From an uncultured Oscillospiraceae bacterium (GTDB lineage Bacteria > Bacillota > Clostridia > Oscillospirales > Acutalibacteraceae): a stretch of 52,746 nt of DNA. This document shows positions 41,241 to 49,112 of the stretch, in pieces. Under the pieces are notes generated by a model, which saw only the letters and a list, made by a program, of their open reading frames with translations, was not told the DNA's origin and made no database searches. The position numbers and the translations under genes are program-made. The DNA is taken from the NCBI GenBank assembly GCA_949297075.1, contig CASFRX010000031.1, forward strand, positions 1-52,746, read 5' to 3'. Each line of letters starts with the position of its first letter. Positions within the stretch are counted from its first letter, which is position 1.

Positions 41241-43733
41241 TTATTTATCAACGCCTTCAAGGAAGTTAACTTCTTCAGCCGTGCCGTCCTGATGAATACG
41301 GAATGTCTTTATTTCATGGGGCATAAAATCAACTCTGAAGCCTGCTTCAATAAGGTCGCACATAATGTTTGTCCTTGTCTTTTTTCCTTTAGTTTCAAAG
41401 CAACGCAGTATAGTATCGCCTGAGCCGTCTTCGCAAAGCTTGAATGCGGTTGCAATAATGTTATCCGCGCTTATCTGCAGGAACGAAGCGGTCTGAGGCT
41501 TGCCCTTGCCCTTGTGGTAGCTTTCGGGCACTGCAACGGGACGGCAGTTGAATTTAGCCGCAAGGCGCATAATATCGGTGCTTTCAACTTCACCCTCGTG
41601 AACGAATACCGCATATTCAAAGCGATTCATTCCCTCATCCGTGAAGTTGAAATCAGCCGCAGGGCGGTGCGAATAGTGGTCGGCAAAAATAACATTGCGC
41701 AGTGCAGTAAGGCGCAGCTGTGTGCCGGGGCAGTCATAGCTGTATTTGCAGTTGTTTATAACCGCAAGACCTGCTCTCTTGCCGCCTATAGTTGAGGTTA
41801 TATCAGCCCACTGCTGTGTGGGTTCTTCCTCGCCGTTGCAGGGTCGCTTGATAAAGCCGCACGGAATTTCATAGGTGGAAATTTCGTCTTCGCCGCCTAT
41901 ATCAAATGGAATTTTGAGCAGTGTGAACTGTTCGCTCCAATTTGCCTTGCACTTAACACGAAGATTCTTTTTGCCCTCGCTCAGGCAGAATTCCTGAGTG
42001 AAAGCGGAATGGTTAAATATGTACCTGATTCTGACGCTTGCACGAAGCGGGCCTTTTTCAATAAGCTCTGCGCTTACAACATCCATAGTGCCCTTGATAT
42101 CGTGAAATTTGAATACCATGTGAGCCCAAGTATCGCTTTTATCGTCATTAATAACCGTCGGCACGGCAAGGTTAGCTTTAGCCGCATAATCAATGCCGCT
42201 TGTTTTGTCAAGAAGCTTTGAAATGCCGCCGCTTGCCTTGTTAAACTCAACTCGTATAAGCTCGTTTTCCATGAACAGCACATCGCCGTCGCCGCAGGTG
42301 AGATTCGTTTTCGCCTTGATTTCCGCTTGATCTTTTTCGTCTGCAAAGGTAAGCCAATAAGTGGCATAGCCCATTGCAGGCACTTTTGCCATGAACAGGG
42401 TGTCAAGGTGGCTGTCATTTGAGCGTGATGAACGCACATTCTGGAACAGTACTTCCTTGCCCTCACAGTCGGTTACCTTGAGGCTGGGATGATATGTTCT
42501 TATGGGCATTTCAACATCAAATGAAAGGGGATTGAACACAACAACGGGACGGGGGAAATCTCTTCTTGCGCCGTGGTTGCGAACTTCCGTGCAGTCTGAG
42601 TCTGCAACGCCCTCTATCCATGTGTCAATCTGCCTTGCAATTTTTATAAGAGCAGAGTTATAGATATTTGCCGCAACATCCATTGCGTATCCCATGCTCA
42701 GCTTAACATCTTCGTAAGCCTCCATGATTGAACAGCCGCAAAGAATATCGTGGAACTGGTTAAAGCAAACCTTGCGCCATGCCTCTGCCAAATCCTTGGT
42801 TGCGGGAGCGGCGTTTGCTGCTTTAACTGCGATTGTGTTGAATTTTTCGGCTGAGGCAAGCTCGTTTTCAGCCTTTCTGTTGAGCTGTTTAACAAGGCTT
42901 GTTGCAGAATAGCAGCCGCTTGCGTGGTGCTGCAAATCATCGGTCCAAACGGGAATATCAAGGGGAGTACAAAGCATTTCTGCGAAGAATTCGTCAGGGT
43001 CGGAGAATTTTAGATTTTCGTAGCCCTCGTCTGTCATTTTCTTTTTAAGATGCTCTATATCACGCTTTGTGGGGCCGCCGCCGTGGTTGCCTACGCCGTA
43101 GAAAAGCATCATGCCGTGGCCGAGCTTTTCGCTTTGTTTGTCATAAAGGGCTGTGTGCCTGTCCAAGCTTTCAGGACCGGAATGTCCGTATCCATCGGAG
43201 ATGTGGTAGGTGAGAACTCTTGAGCCGTCCGGGCTCTGCCACCAAAATGCCGGTTCGGGAATATCAGGGTTTTCGTGCTTACCGGGTCTTTGCATAACAT
43301 AGGCGCACATACCGCCCTGACGCAGGAGCTGAGGCATCATACCGTTGTGGCCGAAAGAGTCAACATTATAGCCCGTTTTGCAGATTTTGCCGAATTTTTC
43401 GTAGTAATAAAGCTGGCTGTAGAGAGCCTGCCTTGCGAAGCTTTCTCCGCTTGGCATATTGCAGTCCGGCTGCACCCACCAGCCGTTAACAATAACCCAT
43501 CGGCCCTTTTTTACCATTTCCTGTATTTCGGCAAACATTTCGGGTTCGATTTCTTCAACCCAACGGTAGTATGCCGCCGAAGAGCAGGTGAAAACAAAAT
43601 CGTCATATTCATAAAGCCTGTCCAACGCTGAGCGGAAAGTCTGCATAACTTCGTTGCAGCCTTCCTGCCAGCGCCAAAGCCAGATAGGGTCAAGGTGAGC
43701 GTTGCCTATAAGGTGTATATTCTGCTTAGCCAT
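41241..43733 (-). CDS. Alpha-mannosidase, glycoside hydrolase family 38
   Basis: The 830-residue protein is a GH38 retaining alpha-mannosidase. Zinc and catalytic residues appear in GNAHLDPIWLWRW (N-terminus), in the nucleophile segment YNVDSFGHNGMMPQ and in DLQHHASGCYSA, followed by FNQFHDILCG. A long beta-sandwich C-terminal part makes up the rest. There is no signal peptide, so it acts on imported mannosides, probably from host or dietary N-glycans or mannan. I chose ATG 43733, preceded by AGGAGA, over ATG 43754. It is downstream of an unrecognised propeller/helical protein (28-nt gap) and upstream of nnr (5 nt). Confidence 0.94.
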   Translation of the reverse strand: MAKQNIHLIGNAHLDPIWLWRWQEGCNEVMQTFRSALDRLYEYDDFVFTCSSAAYYRWVEEIEPEMFAEIQEMVKKGRWVIVNGWWVQPDCNMPSGESFARQALYSQLYYYEKFGKICKTGYNVDSFGHNGMMPQLLRQGGMCAYVMQRPGKHENPDIPEPAFWWQSPDGSRVLTYHISDGYGHSGPESLDRHTALYDKQSEKLGHGMMLFYGVGNHGGGPTKRDIEHLKKKMTDEGYENLKFSDPDEFFAEMLCTPLDIPVWTDDLQHHASGCYSATSLVKQLNRKAENELASAEKFNTIAVKAANAAPATKDLAEAWRKVCFNQFHDILCGCSIMEAYEDVKLSMGYAMDVAANIYNSALIKIARQIDTWIEGVADSDCTEVRNHGARRDFPRPVVVFNPLSFDVEMPIRTYHPSLKVTDCEGKEVLFQNVRSSRSNDSHLDTLFMAKVPAMGYATYWLTFADEKDQAEIKAKTNLTCGDGDVLFMENELIRVEFNKASGGISKLLDKTSGIDYAAKANLAVPTVINDDKSDTWAHMVFKFHDIKGTMDVVSAELIEKGPLRASVRIRYIFNHSAFTQEFCLSEGKKNLRVKCKANWSEQFTLLKIPFDIGGEDEISTYEIPCGFIKRPCNGEEEPTQQWADITSTIGGKRAGLAVINNCKYSYDCPGTQLRLTALRNVIFADHYSHRPAADFNFTDEGMNRFEYAVFVHEGEVESTDIMRLAAKFNCRPVAVPESYHKGKGKPQTASFLQISADNIIATAFKLCEDGSGDTILRCFETKGKKTRTNIMCDLIEAGFRVDFMPHEIKTFRIHQDGTAEEVNFLEGVDK

Positions 43734-43761
43734 ATGTATTTCTCCTAAATTCATATATTAA

Positions 43762-45546
43762 TCAGTCTTCGATAAATCCGTAGTAAAGTCCGAGCCAATA
43801 AGCAAAGGTATAAACATAGCAGCTCTCAACTGTGCTCGTTCCGCCGGAATCCTCGTTTTTAAATTCCCAGAAGTTGCGGTCATATTTTGCGATGAAGAGT
43901 TCATCGGGTCTGAGCAGTAACGATGTTTCTGCCTGGTCGTAGTTCCAAAGGTGCTTTTTAGCAACATCGTTTCTGTTTGTTACATTTACGCCGGAAGCAA
44001 GGCGGCTTGCGTTCAGGCGTTCAAACCATTTTGCATTAGCTTCTAAATCCAAGCCCTCACAGCCGCAGCTGAGGGCAAAGGGATATTCATAGCCCGGCAT
44101 GTTCTCCCGGCAAACGGTTCCTCTCCATGTTTCAAAGGCTTTCTTGTATTTTGCCTTGAGCTCTTCGTCTTCTTCAAGCTTGATAAGCGCCCAGAATGAG
44201 CATACGGCGAGCATGTTATCGCCGTACATCAGCTCGCCTGCAATGTCGTTGCCCTCAGCCAGAGAGACTTGATAGAATCTGTCTAAATGCTTGAGGGGCA
44301 AATCTGCATAGCCTAAGCCGATGAGCTTTTCGTATTCTTCCTGCCATCTGCCTTTTTCGCCTGTGATTGCCATAGTCATCTTAAGATATGAAAGAAGCTC
44401 CGCAGAGTTGAGGCAGGCATCGGCCCAGCCCATACTGGTATTAAAGTATTCGAGGTTCCATTTTGCCCATGTGGTAGGTTTACCGTAAGCTTCCATGAGC
44501 TGATATCCGTTGTCAATAATATGTGCCATGAGAGCCTTGACCGAGTCTTTTATGAGCTCATCAAGTTCGGGATCGTCTGCGCCTAAAATAAGGTGAGAAT
44601 AGAACATCTGCATAAAGTGGAAAGTGACTTCGTCGCTGCTTGTATCTCCCTTATAAACCATACCTTCCTCGGTATAGCCGTAATCTGTGAAGCATTTTCT
44701 GAGCCTTTCGGGGATTTTTGCGCCGGCATATGTTTCAAAACCTACAATGTTTCTGCTACGAGCTGCAGCTGTGTCTAAAATATAAGCCTTGTCGCCTCGG
44801 ATTTGGTAGAAAATTCCGTCGTCCGGGACGGGCTCGTCCGGCGCTAAATAGCTGCGTGAAAGGAAACCGTTGCCTCGCCTTGAAATATGCATAATGAGCA
44901 GACAGGTTTCGCAAACCTTTGTTGCAAGCTCTCTTGCAGCAATTACCTTCGGGTCGTTTTCGCCAAGCTCACGCTTTAGCACTGCATAGCGGAACAGCTT
45001 GCCTACAGAGAAGCAGGAGGTGAAGCCGCCGTCGTTATCGCAGTGTCCGTGTGAAACAAATGAATTGATATCACCGGGAGTAGCAAGTCTTTTGTGGCTG
45101 AATATCATGCGCCTCGAAACTGCTTTAAGAGATTCTTCAAGGAGCATTTCCGCCTTTTCTCTGGGGGAAAGGGGTTTCATTTCAATGTGGGTAACAGCAG
45201 TTTCAGTCTGTACCCAAACGCCTTTATCTGAATCCGATATGATGGAAAGAACTTTATTATCTCTCAAATAACGGTCAGCAGAAAAATACATAACCTTGTC
45301 GTCATCATCTTCAGCATCTTTGTCCCAACGGGTAACGCCCTTGTCCGAGCCAAGCCAGAGTACACCGTCAGCACTTACTGCCGAGCAAGTGTAATCTCTT
45401 TTGCGGCAGGGGAGAGGGAAACAAATGCCGGATAAATCAGGAACATGGCTTTCTGCGCTGAAAAGCTGCTGAGGAATGTCTGAATTGCTCTTTTCGTAAA
45501 AGCTGCAGAATCTGTTCAAGGTGGTACGCAGTTTAATAGTCTTCAT
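43762..45546 (-). CDS. Unknown protein: propeller-like N-terminus plus helical (alpha/alpha-toroid-like) body
   Basis: The 594-residue product has no signal peptide. Residues about 50-120 hold two short blades of the two-component-regulator propeller type (GVLWLGSDKGVTRWD, then GVWVQTETAVTHIE). The remainder is helical and rich in Trp, Tyr and acidic residues, with HCDNDGGFTSCFSVG (about 166-180) and GNGFLSRSYLAPDEP (about 223-237), then a Trp-rich segment (TTWAKWNLEYFNTSMGW). This resembles a group of proteins annotated from metagenomes as propeller-domain proteins and looks like an alpha/alpha-toroid of glycoside-acting enzymes. It is the first gene of the GH38 operon. I name no function; a lyase or hydrolase of mannosylated glycans is a hypothesis only. 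Confidence 0.6.
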   Translation of the reverse strand: MKTIKLRTTLNRFCSFYEKSNSDIPQQLFSAESHVPDLSGICFPLPCRKRDYTCSAVSADGVLWLGSDKGVTRWDKDAEDDDDKVMYFSADRYLRDNKVLSIISDSDKGVWVQTETAVTHIEMKPLSPREKAEMLLEESLKAVSRRMIFSHKRLATPGDINSFVSHGHCDNDGGFTSCFSVGKLFRYAVLKRELGENDPKVIAARELATKVCETCLLIMHISRRGNGFLSRSYLAPDEPVPDDGIFYQIRGDKAYILDTAAARSRNIVGFETYAGAKIPERLRKCFTDYGYTEEGMVYKGDTSSDEVTFHFMQMFYSHLILGADDPELDELIKDSVKALMAHIIDNGYQLMEAYGKPTTWAKWNLEYFNTSMGWADACLNSAELLSYLKMTMAITGEKGRWQEEYEKLIGLGYADLPLKHLDRFYQVSLAEGNDIAGELMYGDNMLAVCSFWALIKLEEDEELKAKYKKAFETWRGTVCRENMPGYEYPFALSCGCEGLDLEANAKWFERLNASRLASGVNVTNRNDVAKKHLWNYDQAETSLLLRPDELFIAKYDRNFWEFKNEDSGGTSTVESCYVYTFAYWLGLYYGFIED

Positions 45547-45561
45547 TTTTTTCTCCTTGCG

Positions 45562-45591
45562 TTGATTTTTTACTTTGATTTATGCTAAAAT
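45562..45591 (+). promoter_or_regulatory. Candidate promoter for the YkgJ-like gene
   Basis: TTGATT (45562-45567) and TAAAAT (45586-45591) with an 18-nt spacer, 32 nt before ATG 45623. Confidence 0.55.
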
Positions 45592-45622
45592 GTTTATGTT
45601 AAACTTGACATGAGGTGTCCGT

Positions 45623-46126
45623 ATGTATATTGAGAATAAAGCTTTGCGTGAGGCTTATAATCTGCTTGAGAACACAACACCCTTGGGATGCGCTGATTGC
45701 GGTGAACTCTGCAAATCCCTTTGCTGTACCGCCGAAACAGGGGAGGGCATGGAGCTTTTTCCCGGGGAAAGGGAGCTGTTTGAAAAAACAGAGGGCTTTG
45801 AAATAATCCACGGAGAGATACCGATTTTGAAATGCGGCGGTTTTTGTGATCGCAAGGAAAGACCTCTTGCCTGCAGAATCTATCCTTTATTTCCCCTTGT
45901 AGTGAAAGACGGTGAAGAGGAACGAATCCGCGTGATATATGACCCTCGCTCAACGGCGACTTGTCCGCTGTGTAAAGGGCGGGCAAGGCTTGACCGCCGC
46001 TTTACAAGAGCTGTGCGCAGAGCCGGCAGATATTTGTTGGCCGACCCCGAAACAGCCGATTACCTGCGAAAAACAAGCGAATACCTTCTCGAACTGATTG
46101 AGCTCGAAGCAAGGTTATCAATGTAG
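45623..46126 (+). CDS. YkgJ-family cysteine cluster protein
   Basis: The 167-residue protein has a high-Cys pattern: CADCGELCKSLCC near residues 23-35, ELFPGE, then CGGFCDRKERPLACRIYPL near 73-91 and a late CPLC. This is the YkgJ/UPF0153 zinc- or iron-chelating cluster, where six to eight Cys residues bind metal or an Fe-S cluster. Function is not known for the family; roles in metal handling or protein modification have been proposed. The gene is alone on plus between two minus-strand genes, with TGAGGTG as ribosome site. Confidence 0.88.
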   Translation: MYIENKALREAYNLLENTTPLGCADCGELCKSLCCTAETGEGMELFPGERELFEKTEGFEIIHGEIPILKCGGFCDRKERPLACRIYPLFPLVVKDGEEERIRVIYDPRSTATCPLCKGRARLDRRFTRAVRRAGRYLLADPETADYLRKTSEYLLELIELEARLSM

Positions 46127-46212
46127 TTAATGTAGCCTATAGTTAGAATAATATATATTCTATAATACAATTTTATAATTTGCAAGGCTATTTTGATAAT
46201 TGAAGCAAAATT

Positions 46213-46770
46213 TTATTGAGTTTCCTCAAGGGGTTCAATTCCTCCGTTTATCAGGGTTTCAAAGCAATAATCTCTGCTTTGAAGTTCAAAGCGTATACCC
46301 TCTATGTGCAGGTAGCGTATGAACGAATAATCGTAATCGCTCAGAGGACGGCGATAGTAGTCGTCTGAATGGGCGGCAATGAATATTTCGTTGTCAGCTT
46401 TATCAACCACTATCACCGTATGATAATACAGACCGTCTGCATTTCCCAGCTGAATAATATCGCCATTTTCTACATTTTCGGCGGTTGTCAGAGTTGCAAA
46501 GGGACCTTGTTCCTTGTTGCTTATCAGAAAATCGTAGAGGTATTGCACTCCGCTCCAGGAGGGTGTTCTGTCGTTTGATGAGATATAATACCAGCCGTAG
46601 GTTGGAGTGTAATTCATAACGCAGCCGCCTGCAAAAATGCATTGGGAAGCAAAGTTGGTACAGTCCCCGCCAAGACCGTTAAAGCTGAAAAAAAGGGGAT
46701 TTCTGTCCAAAACCCAACGCTTGGCATAATCCAAAGCGTTTTGGCGGTTATACTCTTTAGTAACAAACAT
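46213..46770 (-). CDS. Amidase_6 domain protein (papain-like)
   Basis: The product (185 residues from ATG 46770) carries the Amidase_6 signature. YNRQNALDYAKRWVLDRNP opens it, the catalytic cysteine lies in GLGGDCTNFASQCIFAGG, and the catalytic histidine lies in YYHTVIVVD and/or AAHSDD. Such enzymes are NlpC/P60-like amidases thought to cleave peptide or cell-wall bonds; many clostridial copies carry signal peptides, but this one has none, so it may act inside or be released by lysis. ATG 46770 is chosen over TTG 46782 because GGGAG stands upstream at usable distance. The neighbours are unrelated. Confidence 0.85.
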   Translation of the reverse strand: MFVTKEYNRQNALDYAKRWVLDRNPLFFSFNGLGGDCTNFASQCIFAGGCVMNYTPTYGWYYISSNDRTPSWSGVQYLYDFLISNKEQGPFATLTTAENVENGDIIQLGNADGLYYHTVIVVDKADNEIFIAAHSDDYYRRPLSDYDYSFIRYLHIEGIRFELQSRDYCFETLINGGIEPLEETQ

Positions 46771-46832
46771 ATATGTGTTCAACTCCCGTGTATAATTACA
46801 GTATATTTTATGTAAACTGAATATTTTTGTTC

Positions 46833-46861
46833 TTGTATTTGCCTTTGAAGAGTGGTATAAT
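46833..46861 (+). promoter_or_regulatory. Sigma-A promoter for the DUF554 gene
   Basis: TTGTAT (46833-46838) and TATAAT (46856-46861) with 17-nt spacer. Confidence 0.7.
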
Positions 46862-46911
46862 CTGCGGGTAGATTATTCTTGGGAATGAAGTTCGTGGAAA
46901 GATTTTTAACT

Positions 46912-47595
46912 TTGACGGGCAGTTTTGTCAATGTTGCCTTGGTTTTGGCAGGCGGCTCAGCCGGCTTGCTGCTCAAAAAAGGTCTGCCTGAGCGCGTGGC
47001 AGACGCAGTGATGAAAGGCCTTGCCCTTTGCGTTATGTTTATCGGCATTGACGGCGCTTTAGAGGGAACAAACGCCCTTGTTGCCGTTGTTTCAATGGCT
47101 GTCGGCACGATTTTGGGCAGCTTGGTCGATTTGGATAAGCGAATTAACTGCTTTGCAAACAAAATAGAAAAGAAATTCACTAAAAACGGCGAAAAAGCTG
47201 TTTTTGCCGAGGGCTTTGTGGCTGCAACTCTGCTTTACTGCGTAGGCGCAATGGCCATTGTCGGCTCTTTGGAAAGCGGCATTTCTTCCGATCACAGTAC
47301 GCTGATAACAAAATCCGTAATAGACGGTGTATCCTCAATAGTTTTGGCTTCAACAATGGGCTGGGGCGTGCTTGCAAGCGTTGTGCCGCTGTTTATTTAT
47401 CAAGGCTCAATAACCTTGCTTGCCGGTGTTGTTGCACCGCTTCTCAATGATTATACCGTTGCACATATGACTTGTGTCGGCTCATTGCTGATTATTGCCA
47501 TCAGCCTTAACATGCTTAAAATAACTAACATAAAGGTAATGAACAGCTTGCCTGCCGTGCTTTTGCCTATTGTGGTTTGTATATTTTTGAAATAA
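46912..47595 (+). CDS. DUF554 membrane protein (YdfK-like)
   Basis: The product is a polytopic membrane protein with seven or so helices and the DUF554 signatures TGSFVNVALVLAGGSAG and GLALCVMFIGIDGAL, plus VAATLLYCVGAMAIVGSLE in the middle. Family function is unknown; it is sometimes described as a possible transporter. From TTG 46912 it would start MTGSFVNV and have 227 residues, as is usual for the family, with GGAAAG 10 nt upstream. An earlier ATG 46885 (or TTG 46879) is possible but has no good ribosome site. It is followed by a separate promoter for the lipoprotein pair. Confidence 0.85.
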   Translation: MTGSFVNVALVLAGGSAGLLLKKGLPERVADAVMKGLALCVMFIGIDGALEGTNALVAVVSMAVGTILGSLVDLDKRINCFANKIEKKFTKNGEKAVFAEGFVAATLLYCVGAMAIVGSLESGISSDHSTLITKSVIDGVSSIVLASTMGWGVLASVVPLFIYQGSITLLAGVVAPLLNDYTVAHMTCVGSLLIIAISLNMLKITNIKVMNSLPAVLLPIVVCIFLK

Positions 47596-47631
47596 TTTTA
47601 TGCTCTCCATAAAAATGTTATATTTTTTATA

Positions 47632-47661
47632 TTGACTATTGCCTGTAATTTTTGGTATAGT
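47632..47661 (+). promoter_or_regulatory. Promoter for the lipoprotein pair
   Basis: TTGACT (47632-47637) and TATAGT (47656-47661) with an 18-nt spacer, 56 nt before the proposed CTG start at 47724. Confidence 0.6.
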
Positions 47662-47723
47662 GTATAAGAAGGTGCATTCTTTCTTAAAAACATAAAAAAA
47701 CTGAATGAGAGAGATATCCCAAA

Positions 47724-48050
47724 CTGAAGAAAATTCTTTTGTCTGTAATGGCTGTTCTTGTTGCAGCAACAATGCTTATTTCATTTGCGGCTTGCGGCTG
47801 CAATGATGCTGAAAAAACTATAGCAGCTGAAAAAACTACGGCAGAGAAGACAGAAGCTTCCGCTGTTCCCACAGAGAAAGCTGATATCGTTGCTCTTTTC
47901 AACGAAGCAACGGTAAAGGCTGTCTCAGCTCTGGCTTACACAATCAGCACAGATGCTTACCTTACCAATGTTAAGTATTCAATCGCAAAGGTTAAGGTTG
48001 TCACAGGCACAATCTACACTACAGTTAAGTATTCAGGCTTTTCTTATTAA
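47724..48050 (+). CDS. Short lipoprotein, paralogue of the next gene, probable CTG start
   Basis: If translation starts at CTG 47724 the product opens MKKILLSVMAVLVAATML and ends its signal peptide in the lipobox FAAC, a classic lipoprotein leader. It has 108 residues. ATG 47748 or TTG 47739 would remove the Lys n-region. GAGAGAG lies about 10 nt before the CTG. After the Cys comes a Thr/Glu/Lys-rich linker, then KADIVALFNEATVKAVSALA, which resembles the KAEFVEFINAQTAVIAKSG segment of the next lipoprotein. This looks like a shortened paralogue ending soon after that helix. Function is unknown; it may be a lipid-anchored surface protein or a decayed copy. Confidence 0.6.
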   Translation: MKKILLSVMAVLVAATMLISFAACGCNDAEKTIAAEKTTAEKTEASAVPTEKADIVALFNEATVKAVSALAYTISTDAYLTNVKYSIAKVKVVTGTIYTTVKYSGFSY

Positions 48051-48071
48051 TCAGACATAAAGCTGATTAAT
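48046..48071 (+). promoter_or_regulatory. Intercistronic hairpin between the two lipoprotein genes
   Basis: ATTAATCAG pairs with CTGATTAAT over 9 bp around an 8-nt loop, overlapping the first gene's stop. No T-tract follows, so it is more likely an RNA-processing or mRNA-stability element than a terminator. Confidence 0.45.
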
Positions 48072-48113
48072 AGTGGCAAATAAACTTTTATTAAACGAAA
48101 GGAAATGATTCCC

Positions 48114-48977
48114 ATGAAAAAGCTTCTTGCTATCCTTATGGCTCTGACACTCGTTCTTTCCCTCGCAGCTTGCGGCGGCAAAGATGATGTTGAAGAGACC
48201 ACAACAGCTGCTCCCGAAGAAACAACAGCAGTTGATGCACCCGTAGCAGACGAAACAACAGTTGCTGACGAAACAACAGTTGCTGACGAAACAACAGTTG
48301 CAGGCGAAACAACAGTTGCAGGCGAAACAACAGCAGCTTCAACAGGCGACATGACAAAGGCTGAGTTTGTTGAGTTCATCAATGCTCAGACAGCTGTTAT
48401 CGCAAAGAGCGGTACTTATAATTTCAACAGAAACTGCTCCTACACAAGCCCCATCGATGTTGGCAGTGCAACAAATGTACTCAACAAAATCATCAAAGGT
48501 ATCGACAAGAACTCTGACCTTGATTCAGTTGTCGGTGGCTTCCTTGGCATAGGCACAAAGACAGGCACATATCCCAAGGATGAGCTTAGCGAAAATTACA
48601 GAGTAAAGGCTACAGCTCTTAAAGAGTCCGATCTCGGTTCTTTCAAGGCTGAAAACGGTGTTTATTCTTTCACTCTTGCTAACGCAACTAACCCCAAGAA
48701 GACAAATGCAACTCCTCTTTCCCGCTTCACAAACGACTTTATAACACATGAAGAAGTTGTTAAGGGCATTGCTGATTTCACAAGCGCAATCAAGGTTAAC
48801 AGCACAAATGTTAACTACAAGAACATCAAGGTTACAGTTACTGTTGCAGATGGCAAAATCGTAAAGATTGACTACACAATGGCATTCGAAGCAACGCTTG
48901 CTCTCAAGGCTGTTTTTACAATCAACGGTTCCGGCGCTGCTGTAACAAAGGGCACATTCTCCGATATTAAATATTAA
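48114..48977 (+). CDS. Lipoprotein with Thr/Glu repeat linker
   Basis: The 287-residue precursor starts MKKLLAILMALTLVLSLAAC, a clear lipoprotein signal with lipobox LAAC (Cys20). A low-complexity linker of five six-residue repeats (ADETTV, later AGETTV) follows, then a folded domain of about 205 residues rich in Asn, Thr and Lys. The linker would hold the domain away from the membrane. I do not recognise the domain; its N-terminal helix resembles that of the shorter lipoprotein upstream, so the pair arose by duplication. AAAGGAAATGATTCCC contains the ribosome site for ATG 48114. Many codons are of the highly expressed type (AAG, GCA, ACA), suggesting abundance. Confidence 0.8.
   Translation: MKKLLAILMALTLVLSLAACGGKDDVEETTTAAPEETTAVDAPVADETTVADETTVADETTVAGETTVAGETTAASTGDMTKAEFVEFINAQTAVIAKSGTYNFNRNCSYTSPIDVGSATNVLNKIIKGIDKNSDLDSVVGGFLGIGTKTGTYPKDELSENYRVKATALKESDLGSFKAENGVYSFTLANATNPKKTNATPLSRFTNDFITHEEVVKGIADFTSAIKVNSTNVNYKNIKVTVTVADGKIVKIDYTMAFEATLALKAVFTINGSGAAVTKGTFSDIKY
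48246..48335 (+). repeat. Tandem 18-nt repeat, five copies, in lipoprotein linker
   Basis: Five in-frame units encode A(D/G)ETT(V/A). Units 2 and 3 are identical and units 4 and 5 differ from them by few bases. Such repeats can change copy number by slippage and alter linker length. Confidence 0.85.
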
Positions 48978-49015
48978 TTTAAGGCTGTAAAAAGTTTGTA
49001 AATTAAAAGTATACT

Positions 49016-49050
49016 TGCACCTATCGGCTTGGCTGATAGGTGCATTTTTT
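49016..49050 (+). terminator. Terminator after lipoprotein gene
   Basis: TGCACCTATC (49016-49025) and GATAGGTGCA (49035-49044) form a perfect 10-bp stem, followed by six T. Confidence 0.9.
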
Positions 49051-49054
49051 GCGT

Positions 49055-49090
49055 AAAAAACAGGAGACGGTTATTAATAACTGTCTCCTG
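49055..49090 (-). terminator. Terminator after metallophosphoesterase gene
   Basis: CAGGAGAC..GTTATT pairs with AATAAC..GTCTCCTG (49061-49090), about 13-15 bp with one G-T pair; on minus six T follow. Confidence 0.9.
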
Positions 49091-49112
49091 AATTGCGCTT
49101 TGATTGTGAATA

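Noticed and set aside
48246..48335. Short repeats as a possible CRISPR array
   Set aside because: Repeats are contiguous, in frame and without spacers; they encode a protein linker.
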